Source: Ischnura elegans
Lineage: Eukaryota; Arthropoda; Insecta; Odonata; Coenagrionidae
DNA length: 64,000 nucleotides
Direction of reading: 5' to 3'
Assembly: GCF_921293095.1 (NCBI RefSeq)
Contig: NC_060246.1
Span: 109,658,941 to 109,722,940, forward strand
A program made the translations under genes and the position numbers. The notes under the pieces are model-generated. The model was not told where the DNA came from, ran no database searches, and worked only from the letters and a program-made list of their open reading frames with translations. Below, in pieces: positions 1 through 8,845 of this stretch. Within the stretch, counting starts at the first letter, position 1, and every line of letters starts with the position of its first letter.

Positions 1-3000
1 TCCTTCGTGGAAAGACTTGAGTTATTCTTTCTCATAAATGGCACCGAAGACAGACTCAAGAAAGGTCATTTCTGTGTGAATCTGAATCCGGGCGTTTATG
101 CGGAGTTAAAAATTTTATTAGCTCCAGTAGATTTCGCTAAGGCTACATATGATCAGTGTGTGCAGGCTTTGAGTACTAGGTATAAAAAGATAAGTAAGGT
201 TATACCTGAGCGTTACAAGTTCAATTCTCGTAAGCAACAATCAGGGGAATCCTTACAAGACTACGTTTCTGAGATCAAGCGTTTATCAACGAAGTGCAAC
301 TATGGCTCGTTCCTGGATCAAGCATTGCGTGACAGGCTGGTGTCGGGTCTACGGAACACGTCTATGGTGAGTCGTCTATTATCAGAGAAGGACACAATGT
401 CATTCGACGAGGCTTGCAGTATTATTTTCGAGATGGAAGCGGTAGAGCAGTCAACATTGGTGATGGCCGGTTCGAGTTCTGACTCTTTTATGGTTTCCTC
501 CAAGTCTGAGGGTTCGCCTTCATTTGAACGTGTTGCCGCGAGGAAGAGTTTTCGTTCTCCCGTGAGGTCGACGTCATACCAGTCGAGGAGGGGGTCATCG
601 CCGAGGCGAGGGTCTCCATTCCGGGGGCGTTCGCCATCACCTAGTCTACGCTCGGAAGGAGGTCAGAAGAAGAGGTGCCGGTATTGCTATTCCAGACATA
701 CTCCAGATAAGTGTCCAGCTAATAAGTGGTTGTGTTACAATTGTGAATGTCAAGGTCATACAGCTGAATTCTGTGGCAAGCAACAAGTGAATTTTGTTGT
801 TACTGGAGTCAATGTATCTGTGAATGTGTTAAAGTCTCAGTCTGATTCATTATTTGTGAATATTGTTATTAACGGTAAATCTGTGCGGTTCCTTGTTGAT
901 ACTGGGAGCTCTATTTCGATTTTGAGTTATGATGTTGCAAAGGAATTGCAGTTATTGTCGAAAATTTTGCCCTACTATGGTACTATAAAAGGTGTTGGGA
1001 ATCACTTATTAGATGTGATTGGAAAGTGTGAGGTTAGTATTTGTTACGGCAAGTTGAGTACAATATTTTCCGCTGTAATTATAAGAAATGTATCATGTCC
1101 TGCTATACTGGGTCGCGATTGGCTGTCAGTATTAGCACCAAATTGGGGTATTACGTTATTACCTCATTTGTATAATGAGGGTGAGGTTGGTCTAATAAGT
1201 AGACAGGAAACTTGTATGTCCGTGCGGTCTAGCATAGAAGAGTACGTTCAGTCCTTGTCAGTGAAATTTCCTAAAGTATTTTCTAAACAGAGTAATGATA
1301 AACCAATTGAAAATATTAAGGTTAATCTAAATTTGAAAGAAAATGTTCCTCCTGTTTTTCATAAAGCATATACGGTTCCTTATGCATTGAGAAATGAAGT
1401 AGGCCTTGAGTTAGATAGATTAGAGTCTAAAGGCATAATTACTAAGGTGAAAACGTCTGATTGGGCAAGCCCTTTGGTTCTTGTTCCTAAAGGTAATGGA
1501 AAGATAAGATTGTGTGCCGATTTCAAGGCAACTTTGAATAAGTTTTTGAAGGTGGATCAACACCCTATGCCTATACCTGAGGATATTTTTAATCAGTTTA
1601 CTGGCTGTACGGTGTTTTGTAGGCTAGACTTAACTGAGGCTTACTTGCAATTAGAAGTGCATGAAGCTAGTAAGGATTTTCTAGTTGTTAACACAATACG
1701 AGGTTTGTACAGATTTAATCGTTTGTGTTTTGGTCTGTCTCCTGCATGTGCAATTTTTCAGTCTGTTATTGACTCCATTTTAGTAGGAATTGATCATGTG
1801 GCACCATACTTAGATGATATTTTAATTGGTGGTAAAGATCTGGCTACTTGTAAGGAAGTTTTGAATAAGGTCATGATAAGATTAGAGGAATATAATGTCA
1901 AACTGAACGTACAGAAATCTGAATTTTTTGTCAACTCTCTATTGTTTTTGGGTTTTGAGCTGTCAAGTAAGGGTAAAGTTCCTTCTGCCACCAAGATTGA
2001 GAAAATTTTGTCAATGCCACCACCTGAGAATTTGACACAGTTAAAAGCCTTTGTTTCTATGTTCAATTACTACAGAAATTTTGTTCACATGTGTCCTGAC
2101 ATTTTGGAACCATTCCATAAACTTATGAGGAAAGATGAACCATGGGTATGGTCTTCGGAGTGTATGATTGCCTTTTCCAAATGTAAAACAGCTTTATCTG
2201 AAGCTTCTATGCTTGTTCTGTATGATCCAAGCAAAGAGTTAATTTTGTCGGTTGATTCCAGCTCCTTTGGGGTTGGTGCCATCCTAAGTCAAATTGAAAA
2301 TGGTGAGGAGCGGCCTATTGCTTTTGAGTCAGCTACCTTAAATCAGTCCCAGAGGAACTATTCTCAGTTAGATAAGGAAGCATTGGCGATAATTTTTGGT
2401 GTAAAAAAGTTTCATAAGTATTTGTGGGGGAGGAAATTTACAATTTTCAGTGATCACTTGCCACTGAAAACAATTTTTGGGGAACAAAAAAAAATTCCAG
2501 TTATGGCTTCTTCTCGATTAATAAGATGGGCTACCACTTTATCGGCTTATAACTACTCTCTGGTACATAAAAAAGGAACTTTGATTCCTCATGCAGATGT
2601 ATTGTCGCGTTTACCATCTTCAGATAGCATAAATGATAAGGAAGTGTTGTTTACATACTTGTCCACTCCCATGTTAGATTTAGATGAAGTGAGTGAGCAC
2701 ACTCGCAATGATAAGTTGATGAGCAGAGTCTTGGAGTATGTTTTAAAAGGTTTTCCAAATTCTTGTGCAGATGAATTGAAGGTTTATGAACGAAATAAGT
2801 GCGCCTTATCTGTAAGTAACAATTGTTTATTTTTTGGTGACCGAATTATTGTGCCTAAGAGTTTAAGACAGAAAGTATTAGAGATAATGCATTTTAATCA
2901 TGCGGGTGTTGTACGATCCAAATTATTGGCACGTTCATATGTGTGGTGGCCTGGATTAGATAATGATATTTATAACAAAATAGCAACCTGTGACATTTGT

Positions 3001-3963
3001 CAGTCAACAAGGAATAGAGCAAATAACAAGTACCGTCAATCGTGGCCATTGGCTCATTTTCCTTGGGAAAGGGTTCATGTGGATCTATTTGATTTTTGTG
3101 GAAATAAATATTTGATAGTGTGTGATGCATATTCAAAATGGATCGAATGCTTTATTTTGAGGTATAGGTGTGATTTCAATGCGGTATTGTCCAAGTTGGC
3201 TGAAGTTTTTTCAAGATTTTCCTTTCCAAAGACTATTGTATGTGATAATGGACCACCATTCAGTTCTCATTGCATGAAGAATTTTTGCTACAATAAGGGG
3301 ATTAAACTGATTTTCACTCCTCCATATTCTCCGCAATCAAATGGGCTGGCTGAGCGTAGTGTCCAGACCTTCAAAAATTTGTTATCAAAATTTCATTTAC
3401 AAAAGAGACACAGAAACGAAAATGTTATCACTGAAGAACTGTTACTTGACTGTCTATTTGCTTATAGGTCTACACCGTCCTCGGTGACGGGAAAATCACC
3501 GATGTCGATGTTGTTAACATATGAGCCAAATGTTCCTTTGTCGGGTCTCAAAAAAAAAGTTACATTTAAGAGTGGTTTAATTGATGAAAAGGTCACAGAA
3601 CACAGGAAATCATTCAAAATATTTGAGGTAGGCCAAGTAGTATGGGTTAACCCTAATAAAAAGCAAGAATTTGGTGTCAAATTCGAATTGGGAAAGGTTA
3701 TAGAGAAGGTTAGCAATTTTGTTTATATAGTAAAATTGTCCAATGATGTTGTGGTTAAAGTACATGTAAATCAGCTCAGAGAATTTTATGATAATGCCCA
3801 GCTACGCAATTCTCTGGCGGCCAAAGTTCGCAATTTGCAAACTAGTGGTGGTGAGAGTGAGCAATGTGAGGTGAATGATTATAAGGAGACACAAAACGAA
3901 TTGCGGAGGTCTGGACGAGTCATAAGGAAACCGAATAGGTATTCCGACTCGAACTTTGCTTAA
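1..3963 (+). CDS. Gypsy Gag-Pol polyprotein, 5' end outside window
   Basis: This frame encodes a capsid-protease-RT-RNase H-integrase polyprotein used for reverse transcription and genomic integration of the element. It is open from base 1, so the true start is upstream; residues here are counted from the GTG at base 7. Gag capsid-like sequence fills about residues 1-150 and a basic Ser/Arg-rich linker 175-220. A CCHC-like knuckle lies at C224-C236 (one residue short in its spacing) and a canonical CX2CX4HX4C knuckle at C243-C256. The aspartic protease active site is LVDTGSS at about 296, with ILGRDWL downstream. The RT motif YLDD is at 601-604 and RNase H begins near D750. The integrase zinc site is H962, H965, C995, C998 and its catalytic triad is D1026, D1080, E1116, which is exact DD35E spacing. 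The tail ends with an RRSGRVIRKP-type basic motif. There are no internal stops or frameshifts over more than 1300 codons. Confidence 0.95.
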   Translation, partial: SFVERLELFFLINGTEDRLKKGHFCVNLNPGVYAELKILLAPVDFAKATYDQCVQALSTRYKKISKVIPERYKFNSRKQQSGESLQDYVSEIKRLSTKCNYGSFLDQALRDRLVSGLRNTSMVSRLLSEKDTMSFDEACSIIFEMEAVEQSTLVMAGSSSDSFMVSSKSEGSPSFERVAARKSFRSPVRSTSYQSRRGSSPRRGSPFRGRSPSPSLRSEGGQKKRCRYCYSRHTPDKCPANKWLCYNCECQGHTAEFCGKQQVNFVVTGVNVSVNVLKSQSDSLFVNIVINGKSVRFLVDTGSSISILSYDVAKELQLLSKILPYYGTIKGVGNHLLDVIGKCEVSICYGKLSTIFSAVIIRNVSCPAILGRDWLSVLAPNWGITLLPHLYNEGEVGLISRQETCMSVRSSIEEYVQSLSVKFPKVFSKQSNDKPIENIKVNLNLKENVPPVFHKAYTVPYALRNEVGLELDRLESKGIITKVKTSDWASPLVLVPKGNGKIRLCADFKATLNKFLKVDQHPMPIPEDIFNQFTGCTVFCRLDLTEAYLQLEVHEASKDFLVVNTIRGLYRFNRLCFGLSPACAIFQSVIDSILVGIDHVAPYLDDILIGGKDLATCKEVLNKVMIRLEEYNVKLNVQKSEFFVNSLLFLGFELSSKGKVPSATKIEKILSMPPPENLTQLKAFVSMFNYYRNFVHMCPDILEPFHKLMRKDEPWVWSSECMIAFSKCKTALSEASMLVLYDPSKELILSVDSSSFGVGAILSQIENGEERPIAFESATLNQSQRNYSQLDKEALAIIFGVKKFHKYLWGRKFTIFSDHLPLKTIFGEQKKIPVMASSRLIRWATTLSAYNYSLVHKKGTLIPHADVLSRLPSSDSINDKEVLFTYLSTPMLDLDEVSEHTRNDKLMSRVLEYVLKGFPNSCADELKVYERNKCALSVSNNCLFFGDRIIVPKSLRQKVLEIMHFNHAGVVRSKLLARSYVWWPGLDNDIYNKIATCDICQSTRNRANNKYRQSWPLAHFPWERVHVDLFDFCGNKYLIVCDAYSKWIECFILRYRCDFNAVLSKLAEVFSRFSFPKTIVCDNGPPFSSHCMKNFCYNKGIKLIFTPPYSPQSNGLAERSVQTFKNLLSKFHLQKRHRNENVITEELLLDCLFAYRSTPSSVTGKSPMSMLLTYEPNVPLSGLKKKVTFKSGLIDEKVTEHRKSFKIFEVGQVVWVNPNKKQEFGVKFELGKVIEKVSNFVYIVKLSNDVVVKVHVNQLREFYDNAQLRNSLAAKVRNLQTSGGESEQCEVNDYKETQNELRRSGRVIRKPNRYSDSNFA

Positions 3964-4165
3964 ATTTGTATTAGCTTGAATCTGGGATATGCCCATTATT
4001 ATTGTAGTAATGTCTTTTGTTAAGTATTCGGTGTTAAGTCATTTCTTATCTAGTCAGTCTGTTAAAATATAAACCAATCTTGTCATTTGTTTTATTGTAT
4101 CTTTTGTCAGGTCGACAGTTATCATGTCGATTGTCATTTTGCTATTGTTTTATTATTTATCAACT

Positions 4166-4178
4166 AAGAGGGGAGAGT
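4166..4178 (+). promoter_or_regulatory. polypurine tract (plus-strand primer site)
   Basis: A purine run AAGAGGGGAGAG lies immediately before the 3' LTR, about 200 bp after the pol stop codon. In LTR retrotransposons this RNase H-resistant tract primes plus-strand DNA synthesis, and its end fixes the first base of the LTR. Its position agrees with the LTR boundary inferred independently from the terminal inverted repeat. Confidence 0.8.
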
Positions 4179-4271
4179 AGTGTTATGTTGGCAGCCTGCG
4201 TGCTGTGAGTAGTGTTATGTTGGCAGCCTGCGCGCTGTGAGTCATGTGGGCAGCCTGCGCGCTGCTGAGTG
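4179..4271 (+). repeat. 32-bp tandem repeat inside the LTR, about 2.9 copies
   Basis: Units start at 4179 and 4211 (32 bp, one base different). A third, shorter and diverged unit runs from about 4243 to 4271. Each carries GGCAGCCTGCG. Tandem repeats in the U3 part of LTRs often act as enhancers or come from replication slippage. Here the first unit includes the LTR terminus itself, so the terminal motif TGTTATGTTGG is duplicated. Confidence 0.85.
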
Positions 4272-4426
4272 TTACGTCCGGGCAGAGATCTGTTCGGGCG
4301 GTTGACGAGTTGAGAGAGGTCGCAGTCATTCGTTACTCATGTCTGTGAGACCCAAAGTGAAATAAAGTCTAAAAGCCAAAGAGTAAGATTGTTCTTCTTG
4401 TAGACAGCTTCCTTCGACATAATACT
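4179..4426 (+). repeat. 3' LTR of the Gypsy element
   Basis: The LTR starts with AGTGTTATG directly after the polypurine tract and ends with CATAATACT. These ends are inverted repeats matching at 8 of 9 positions. An AATAAA poly(A) signal lies at 4361-4366. Terminal AGT...ACT ends are known in some Gypsy-group LTRs. The 248-bp length is at the short end for the group. The exact outer edge depends on the missing 5' LTR, so it may be off by a few bases. Confidence 0.8.
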
Positions 4427-7149
4427 TCAAACGACAACCCTTTCCCTGTCCCCATGGCGACTCAGAAATTATTCATACATACATACGTATAAAAATACGT
4501 ATATAGTTACATACGTATTTTTTCCCCTCCACCTCCCTTCCTCACCCTCCTTTTATACAGTCCTTCTCCCGTGCCGAAAGGGTGAACTTGCTTCCTCTTT
4601 CCTCCTTATCCTACCATCGTTTAAGCACCCCCTTTCTAATGTGAAATTTACGTGAAGCGAGTGTTTCCTCATCATTGTTACGTTAATGTTAGCTACGTTT
4701 TTCCTCCCTCAAGTGCCTCCCTATAACAGCCTTATCCTGTTTGCAAATGAAAAAATACGAAAGTGCAAATTGCATGACATCTGCTTGGTCTATTTGCAGA
4801 TACAAGGATGAAAAATATGAGGGAATATTTTGATGAATACTATTTATAGTTGGGAGCAATTAACCAAAAAGCGGCGGTTACTTTTGACAGTTAAAACGAA
4901 GAATAATTTTCTTAGATTTTGCTCAAAGAACTTTCAGGTAATATAAATTAACAGAAGCTAAGATTTGAAAAATTTGTTTTAGATTTGGAGTTTTTGACGT
5001 TGATTTTTGCAAAACATAATAAAGTTTTATTCAAACGGTATCATTATATTTGCATACCAATTATCAGGCACTGCAACCTTTCAAAGTTTCAACCTTACTA
5101 TTAAAAATTATTTGCTTTAGAATGAGGTGATACATCTTCTCCTTACCTGGCTCAGGTCTGGGTGTAAATTTTCAAAGCGTTTTATTTTTAGAATAGCTGT
5201 CACAAATTAAAAAGTGATTATGACAGGTAAAATTTGCACTTCCCTCCTTGGCTCATCTGCATTGTACAAATGTTTCCTGCCTGACAGTGAGTGGATATTA
5301 CATAAAAACGCCTTTCACAAGATTCCATCTCGTGACAATGGTGTGAGCGCACATGTCAATTCGTCCAATCGTCAAAACACAGTTCCTCGCCCAAACGCTC
5401 GAGGGTTGGGAGTGTGATGGTATCTCATGAAAAATTGATCCGATCTTTATTGAAAATCACGCAAAATTAGTGACTGAACATTGTATTATCACGTTCAAAC
5501 TATGATAAGCAGGAAATCCTGCCATTGAGGTGCATGGTTTGAGTGCGAATAGCATTTGAATCAAATACTTGAAAATACTGAACCGGAGGCCAGTCGGAGA
5601 GAATGAAATTATCTCCCTGATCAGCAAGTTTTATCTAAATGATGCATAATTAACCACCATTATTTTCAAGCGCTACATCAAAGCACCTATCATGACGGTA
5701 GTATGAAGACATTTTCATTTTTGTAGGCAGTCGACAATGATACCATCATAATGAAATATCACAGCTCATTTCATGAGTATATTTGTATGATATGTTTATT
5801 TTTGCTGGCAAAATAAAAAAGTAAAATTTTAGAAATTCATTATTGGAGATATGGATACATCATACTAATAATTCATAACAATTTACATCGTACATGAAAC
5901 AAAAAAACGGGCAAGAGAATATTAATAGCATTAGAAGAGTGTTTATTATGGATGATGCTTTCATTTTCATAAGTGTCTTTTTGAGGAATAAGAATGCAGG
6001 GTGTACCAAGATGATCACATTTCTTTCCTCTTTTATTTCCTGCCTGCAAAAAATTCCACTTTTCATGTCTCCGAAGGGAAGCCACAATGCCGTCAGTAAC
6101 ACGCGTTTCGCATCCCTCGGCCCACTCCACATCGGAGGGGGAGAGTGGGGGATGTAATAAGCTTCTCGTCACTCTTTTACGGGATATTGTGCAGATAGTT
6201 ATTCCGTGCGTCCTCGTTGCGTCGCTGCAATCACACTTTTCTTCACTTTCCGAGGATCCTACGAAATCGCCCTACACACACCAAATACGAAAACTCCCGC
6301 GCTTGGGTCTCATCACTTATTCATCCAGACCTCGAGTAGGTGGTCTACCCGCTGGGAGAAGGCCGTGCGTCGGAGACAGAGGAATCTGCTTTGGAGGTTT
6401 TGATTTTAGCGGGAGGCAACGTTGGAGCATAGCAGTCGGAGGATGGAACCTCGGAAGGACGGAAAAGTTACGCCCTCTCTCATATAGGATGCGGTGAACA
6501 TATGAAGAGTATCGCACGGGGTAGGGACGGGACGTGAAGGGATTTCGTCCCTGCTGCAATAACCGCTCTTGTCTTTCTCTCGAGGAGGTCATCGATAATT
6601 CAGGGGGGACCAAGGGGTATAGGGAAAGACAGACAACGGGGGTGGGGGAAACGCCAGGAAAAACTTTGGGAGGGACAAGGGGTAATGGGATGGACCGGCG
6701 GTAGTTGTAAATTCAGGAAAGTACAGTGGGTTGGGTGTAGTTGTTCTGGCTAAAAGACACTACACACGTCGGCGGTCGGGTGGTTGCTCCTAACTGACCA
6801 TCCAACCGCCCTACCCCGATTTGTATGTCGTTGCAACGTTTGTACCGTTATCGGCAATTTATTCCATGAAATTGAGCTTTTATTTTGCCAAGCAACTTCA
6901 TGAAACACACTTCGTCCATCCTCAAGTAATTTCGGAAATCATTTCCACCCAATTCTCGAAGTAAATATGTAAGGGTGAAACTGCAACTTTGCTGTCTATA
7001 CTCTTCTTTTTTTGATGCTATCAATGAGAACTTCCTTCATTGGATAAATCCAATTTCATTCTTTGATTTTTCCAAAATTGCGTAGCCATTGCTAACACAA
7101 GCCGGAACCAACTTCATTCTACGCGATCACGTTGTGCACTGAAGAACAT
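4427..7149. other. non-coding, no gene recognised
   Basis: AT-rich sequence with pyrimidine-rich patches near 4520-4640 and a G-rich patch at 6590-6730. Open frames in 5860-6610 overlap on both strands, have skewed composition and match nothing I know. A small hairpin, GGTGGTTG against CAACCGCC, lies at about 6775-6815. Confidence 0.5.
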
Positions 7150-7690
7150 TCGTCTAAATCTACGTAATATCCCTCAAGCCGCCTAAAAGGCGCTGGGCAA
7201 GGAATGTTAGGACACCAGCCGTTTACAGATAAAAAAATGAAGTGCTCTAAAGAAGTTGGGGCTAGCATTTATTAAAGTCCTTTATGGTTCGGGGGAAAAG
7301 CGAATTCCTATATCTATCCTTTCGGCAAAACATCTCTTTTAATTTATCGCTTCTATCAGACCTGGAAATATAGTGTGGCTCTTATATTATGTTCTCTGTG
7401 ACGCTCTTAAAAGATATCCATTCTCAATTATTCAATCAATCAAAGCCTAGCGCGCAGCATCCGAGTCTCCAGTGGCTCACAGCCTAATTCACTTAACATC
7501 TGCGTAACGCTGTCTGTACGCCCGTAGCAGTTTTTGACGAAACGCGCAGCCTTCCTTTGTATTTTACTAATTTCGCGGATTAAGTCTTTCTGCACCGGAT
7601 GCCATACGCTCGCTTCATATTCAAGATGCGGTCGGACGAGTGCGAAATAACACCTTTCTTTTACTTTCTCATCCAAAAATCTTTCTACAA
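7150..7690 (-). mobile_element. CR1/Jockey-superfamily LINE, 5'-truncated 3' end
   Basis: The minus strand carries the C-terminal end of a non-LTR retrotransposon reverse transcriptase followed by a 3' untranslated region. The UTR runs to about 7150 and includes the GGCGGCTTGAGGGATATTAC block. Extreme 5' truncation is normal for LINE copies made by target-primed reverse transcription. The 5' breakpoint is near 7690, where similarity to the family stops. I did not find a clear target duplication. The clade call is from memory of the family. Confidence 0.75.
7262..7690 (-). pseudogene. LINE reverse transcriptase C-terminal remnant
   Basis: This relic encodes the post-RT C-terminal domain of a CR1/Jockey-type ORF2. 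Recognisable parts are RFLDEKVKERCY, LVRPHLEY, VWHP, IQRKAARFV and LSELGCEPLE. Further downstream, in other frames or after stops, come SDRSDKLKEMF and NSLFPRTIKDFNKC before the family stop codon at 7262. The first 237 bases (7440-7676) are open. After ARL the frame is broken by stops and a frame change. The catalytic YADD part of the RT is absent. The piece is therefore not functional. Confidence 0.8.
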
Positions 7691-8050
7691 TATGAATGTA
7701 TCAATATGTAAAAAACATTTGGTAAGTTGGTCGCGTCGGGGGATTGGCTCAGACGTCTGTAGAGCTGGCCCCGACGGGGATGGTCGGTGAGTTCGGTCGT
7801 GTCAGATGATGGAGTCGGAACGTGTGTAGCGCCTTTAAGAGGACCAAAGAAGGTGAGGGAGAGGGAGGCTTACGTGTAACAAAAGAACAGGCTATTTTCC
7901 TATCACTTCATCTTGTAATCTCTGAGCAGTTTATGAGCTGTGTTTCTTCGCGGTAAACACTCTGCATTGTTCTAACCTTCTATGGATATAATGCATTAAT
8001 TAATAACGGTTGGCAAGTTTTAGTTTTCCATGTCAGATAATTTTTGCTGC
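7691..8050. other. non-coding spacer
   Basis: This spacer between the LINE fragment and palindromic insertion a is GC-richer around 7730-7860. I see no coding or repeat structure. Confidence 0.4.
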
Positions 8051-8279
8051 AAAGAAGGATCTAAGGTTTTCCCGGCGAATGGACTGGAGGAAGAGTTCTC
8101 GGGTTCCCAGCCGGGTCCAAGGGTTTTTCGGCACCGACGTTTCGAGGGCGAAGTCTGCCATCGTCTTCAGGGTGAATGAAGCTGGCGTGGATGGATGGCA
8201 GACCTCGCCCTCGGAACGCCGCGGCGTTGCTGAAAAACTTGTGGACCCGGCTGGAAACCCGAGAACTCTTCCTCCAGTT
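8051..8279. mobile_element. palindromic insertion a, with hammerhead-like core
   Basis: This is an imperfect fold-back sequence. The left arm (from about 8080, CTGGAGGAAGAG...) pairs with the right arm ending at about 8279 (...CTCTTCCTCCAG). The left arm carries, on the minus strand, the core shared with four other palindromes in this window (8132-8174). The right arm has a decayed copy. The head at 8051-8083 matches about 27 of 33 bases of the head of insertion b at 8606-8638. No convincing target duplication was found; T-rich segments flanking both ends are only weakly alike. The element encodes no protein that I would defend. Confidence 0.75.
8132..8174 (-). ncRNA. hammerhead-ribozyme-like core motif (insertion a)
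   Basis: On the minus strand the order is CACC (stem I, 5' side), CTGAAGA, a stem-loop of 20 nt with GGC/GCC and flanking GA/TC pairs, GAAA, CGTC, then GGTG (stem I, 3' side). CUGANGA and GAAA are the invariant single-stranded blocks of the hammerhead ribozyme, and position 7 is free to vary. CACC and GGTG pair perfectly. Against function: only two bases (CG) separate the A that should open stem III from the U that should close it, so stem III cannot form. Self-cleavage is not claimed. Confidence 0.4.
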
Positions 8280-8359
8280 ATTTGTGTTGTGGTCTCCAGT
8301 TGCATTCAAACTCGGAGAAAGCTCGCGCCTTTTGCGTGAATGTGATAGCATTGTTTATA

Positions 8360-8490
8360 TTTTTTATGAATGTTTTATACGTTGCGGTGTGCATGTGGGG
8401 GTTCTGCTTCTGGGGGTTCATGCTGGTTTTTAGTCACCCCCGGCCCAACATCTTAGGGGCGGCTTACAGGGTGTTATGTAGAAGTACTTA
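8360..8490 (+). mobile_element. possible LINE 3' UTR relic
   Basis: The sequence GGCGGCTTACAGGGTGTTATGTAGA, preceded by a CCCGGCCCAACATCTTAGG-like block, resembles the minus-strand 3' end at 7150-7230 (CCTTTTAGGCGGCTTGAGGGATATTACGTAGA). It may be the tail of a second LINE of the same superfamily, on the plus strand and without coding sequence. Similarity is short and judged by eye. Confidence 0.35.
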
Positions 8491-8592
8491 TTCCACGCAT
8501 CCATCCAACGACACACCCCTTATCCTTAAGCCGGACTTAACATGCAGAAGGAGGGGTGGTTTTGAGAAATTCTGCTGAAGATCCCCTCGAAC

Positions 8593-8845
8593 GTCAGGGA
8601 ATCGTAAAGAATGATCGTAGGCTTTCCCGGCGTATTGAATTGTGGAAGGCTACACGGGATTTCCACCGGGTCAGGTTCTCCAACTCTATCTCGGCCGACG
8701 TTTCGATGAGCGAGTTGTCCATCGTCTTCAGGGCATGAAGACGATGGACAACTCGCTCATCGAAACGTCGCGTCGGCCGAGATGGAGTTGGAGAACCTGC
8801 CCCGGTGGAAATCCCGTGTAGTCTTCCACAAGTCAGGGAATCGTA
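8593..8845. mobile_element. palindromic insertion b with 14-bp target duplication
   Basis: The 14-bp direct repeat GTCAGGGAATCGTA lies at 8593-8606 and 8832-8845. Between them a nearly perfect palindrome folds on a loop of about 5 bases at 8733. Both arms carry the shared core: 8697-8733 on the minus strand, and 8735-8769 on the plus strand. In the core CTGAAGAC is followed by a GATG/CATC stem, then GAAACGTC. The left end begins with the same head as insertion a. Target duplications of this length and variable size are typical of target-primed retrotransposition rather than cut-and-paste DNA transposons. Confidence 0.88.

Larger units (their letters stand above)
1..4426 (+). mobile_element. 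Ty3/Gypsy LTR retrotransposon, 3' portion
   Basis: The window opens inside a Gypsy-type LTR retrotransposon. Seen in order: most of gag, pol with the order protease, reverse transcriptase, RNase H, integrase (integrase last is the Gypsy order, not Copia), a polypurine tract and a 3' LTR. The 5' LTR, primer-binding site and gag start lie upstream of the window. No third (envelope) frame is present between the end of pol and the LTR. The single uninterrupted frame suggests a young copy. Comparing the two LTRs would date it, but only one is visible here. Confidence 0.93.

Noticed and set aside
8036..8060. Target duplication for palindrome a (TAATTTTTGCTG against TTATTTGTGTTG)
   Set aside because: Only 9 of 12 bases match and the sequence is T-rich, so it was not used as evidence.
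8132..8174. Calling the core a working self-cleaving ribozyme
   Set aside because: Stem III has no room to form between GAAA and the GTC cleavage triplet, and stem I is at most four pairs. Only similarity is claimed.
8010..8351. Overlapping frames on both strands across palindrome a
   Set aside because: Explained by the inverted repeat. The peptides are translations of the palindrome, not a gene.
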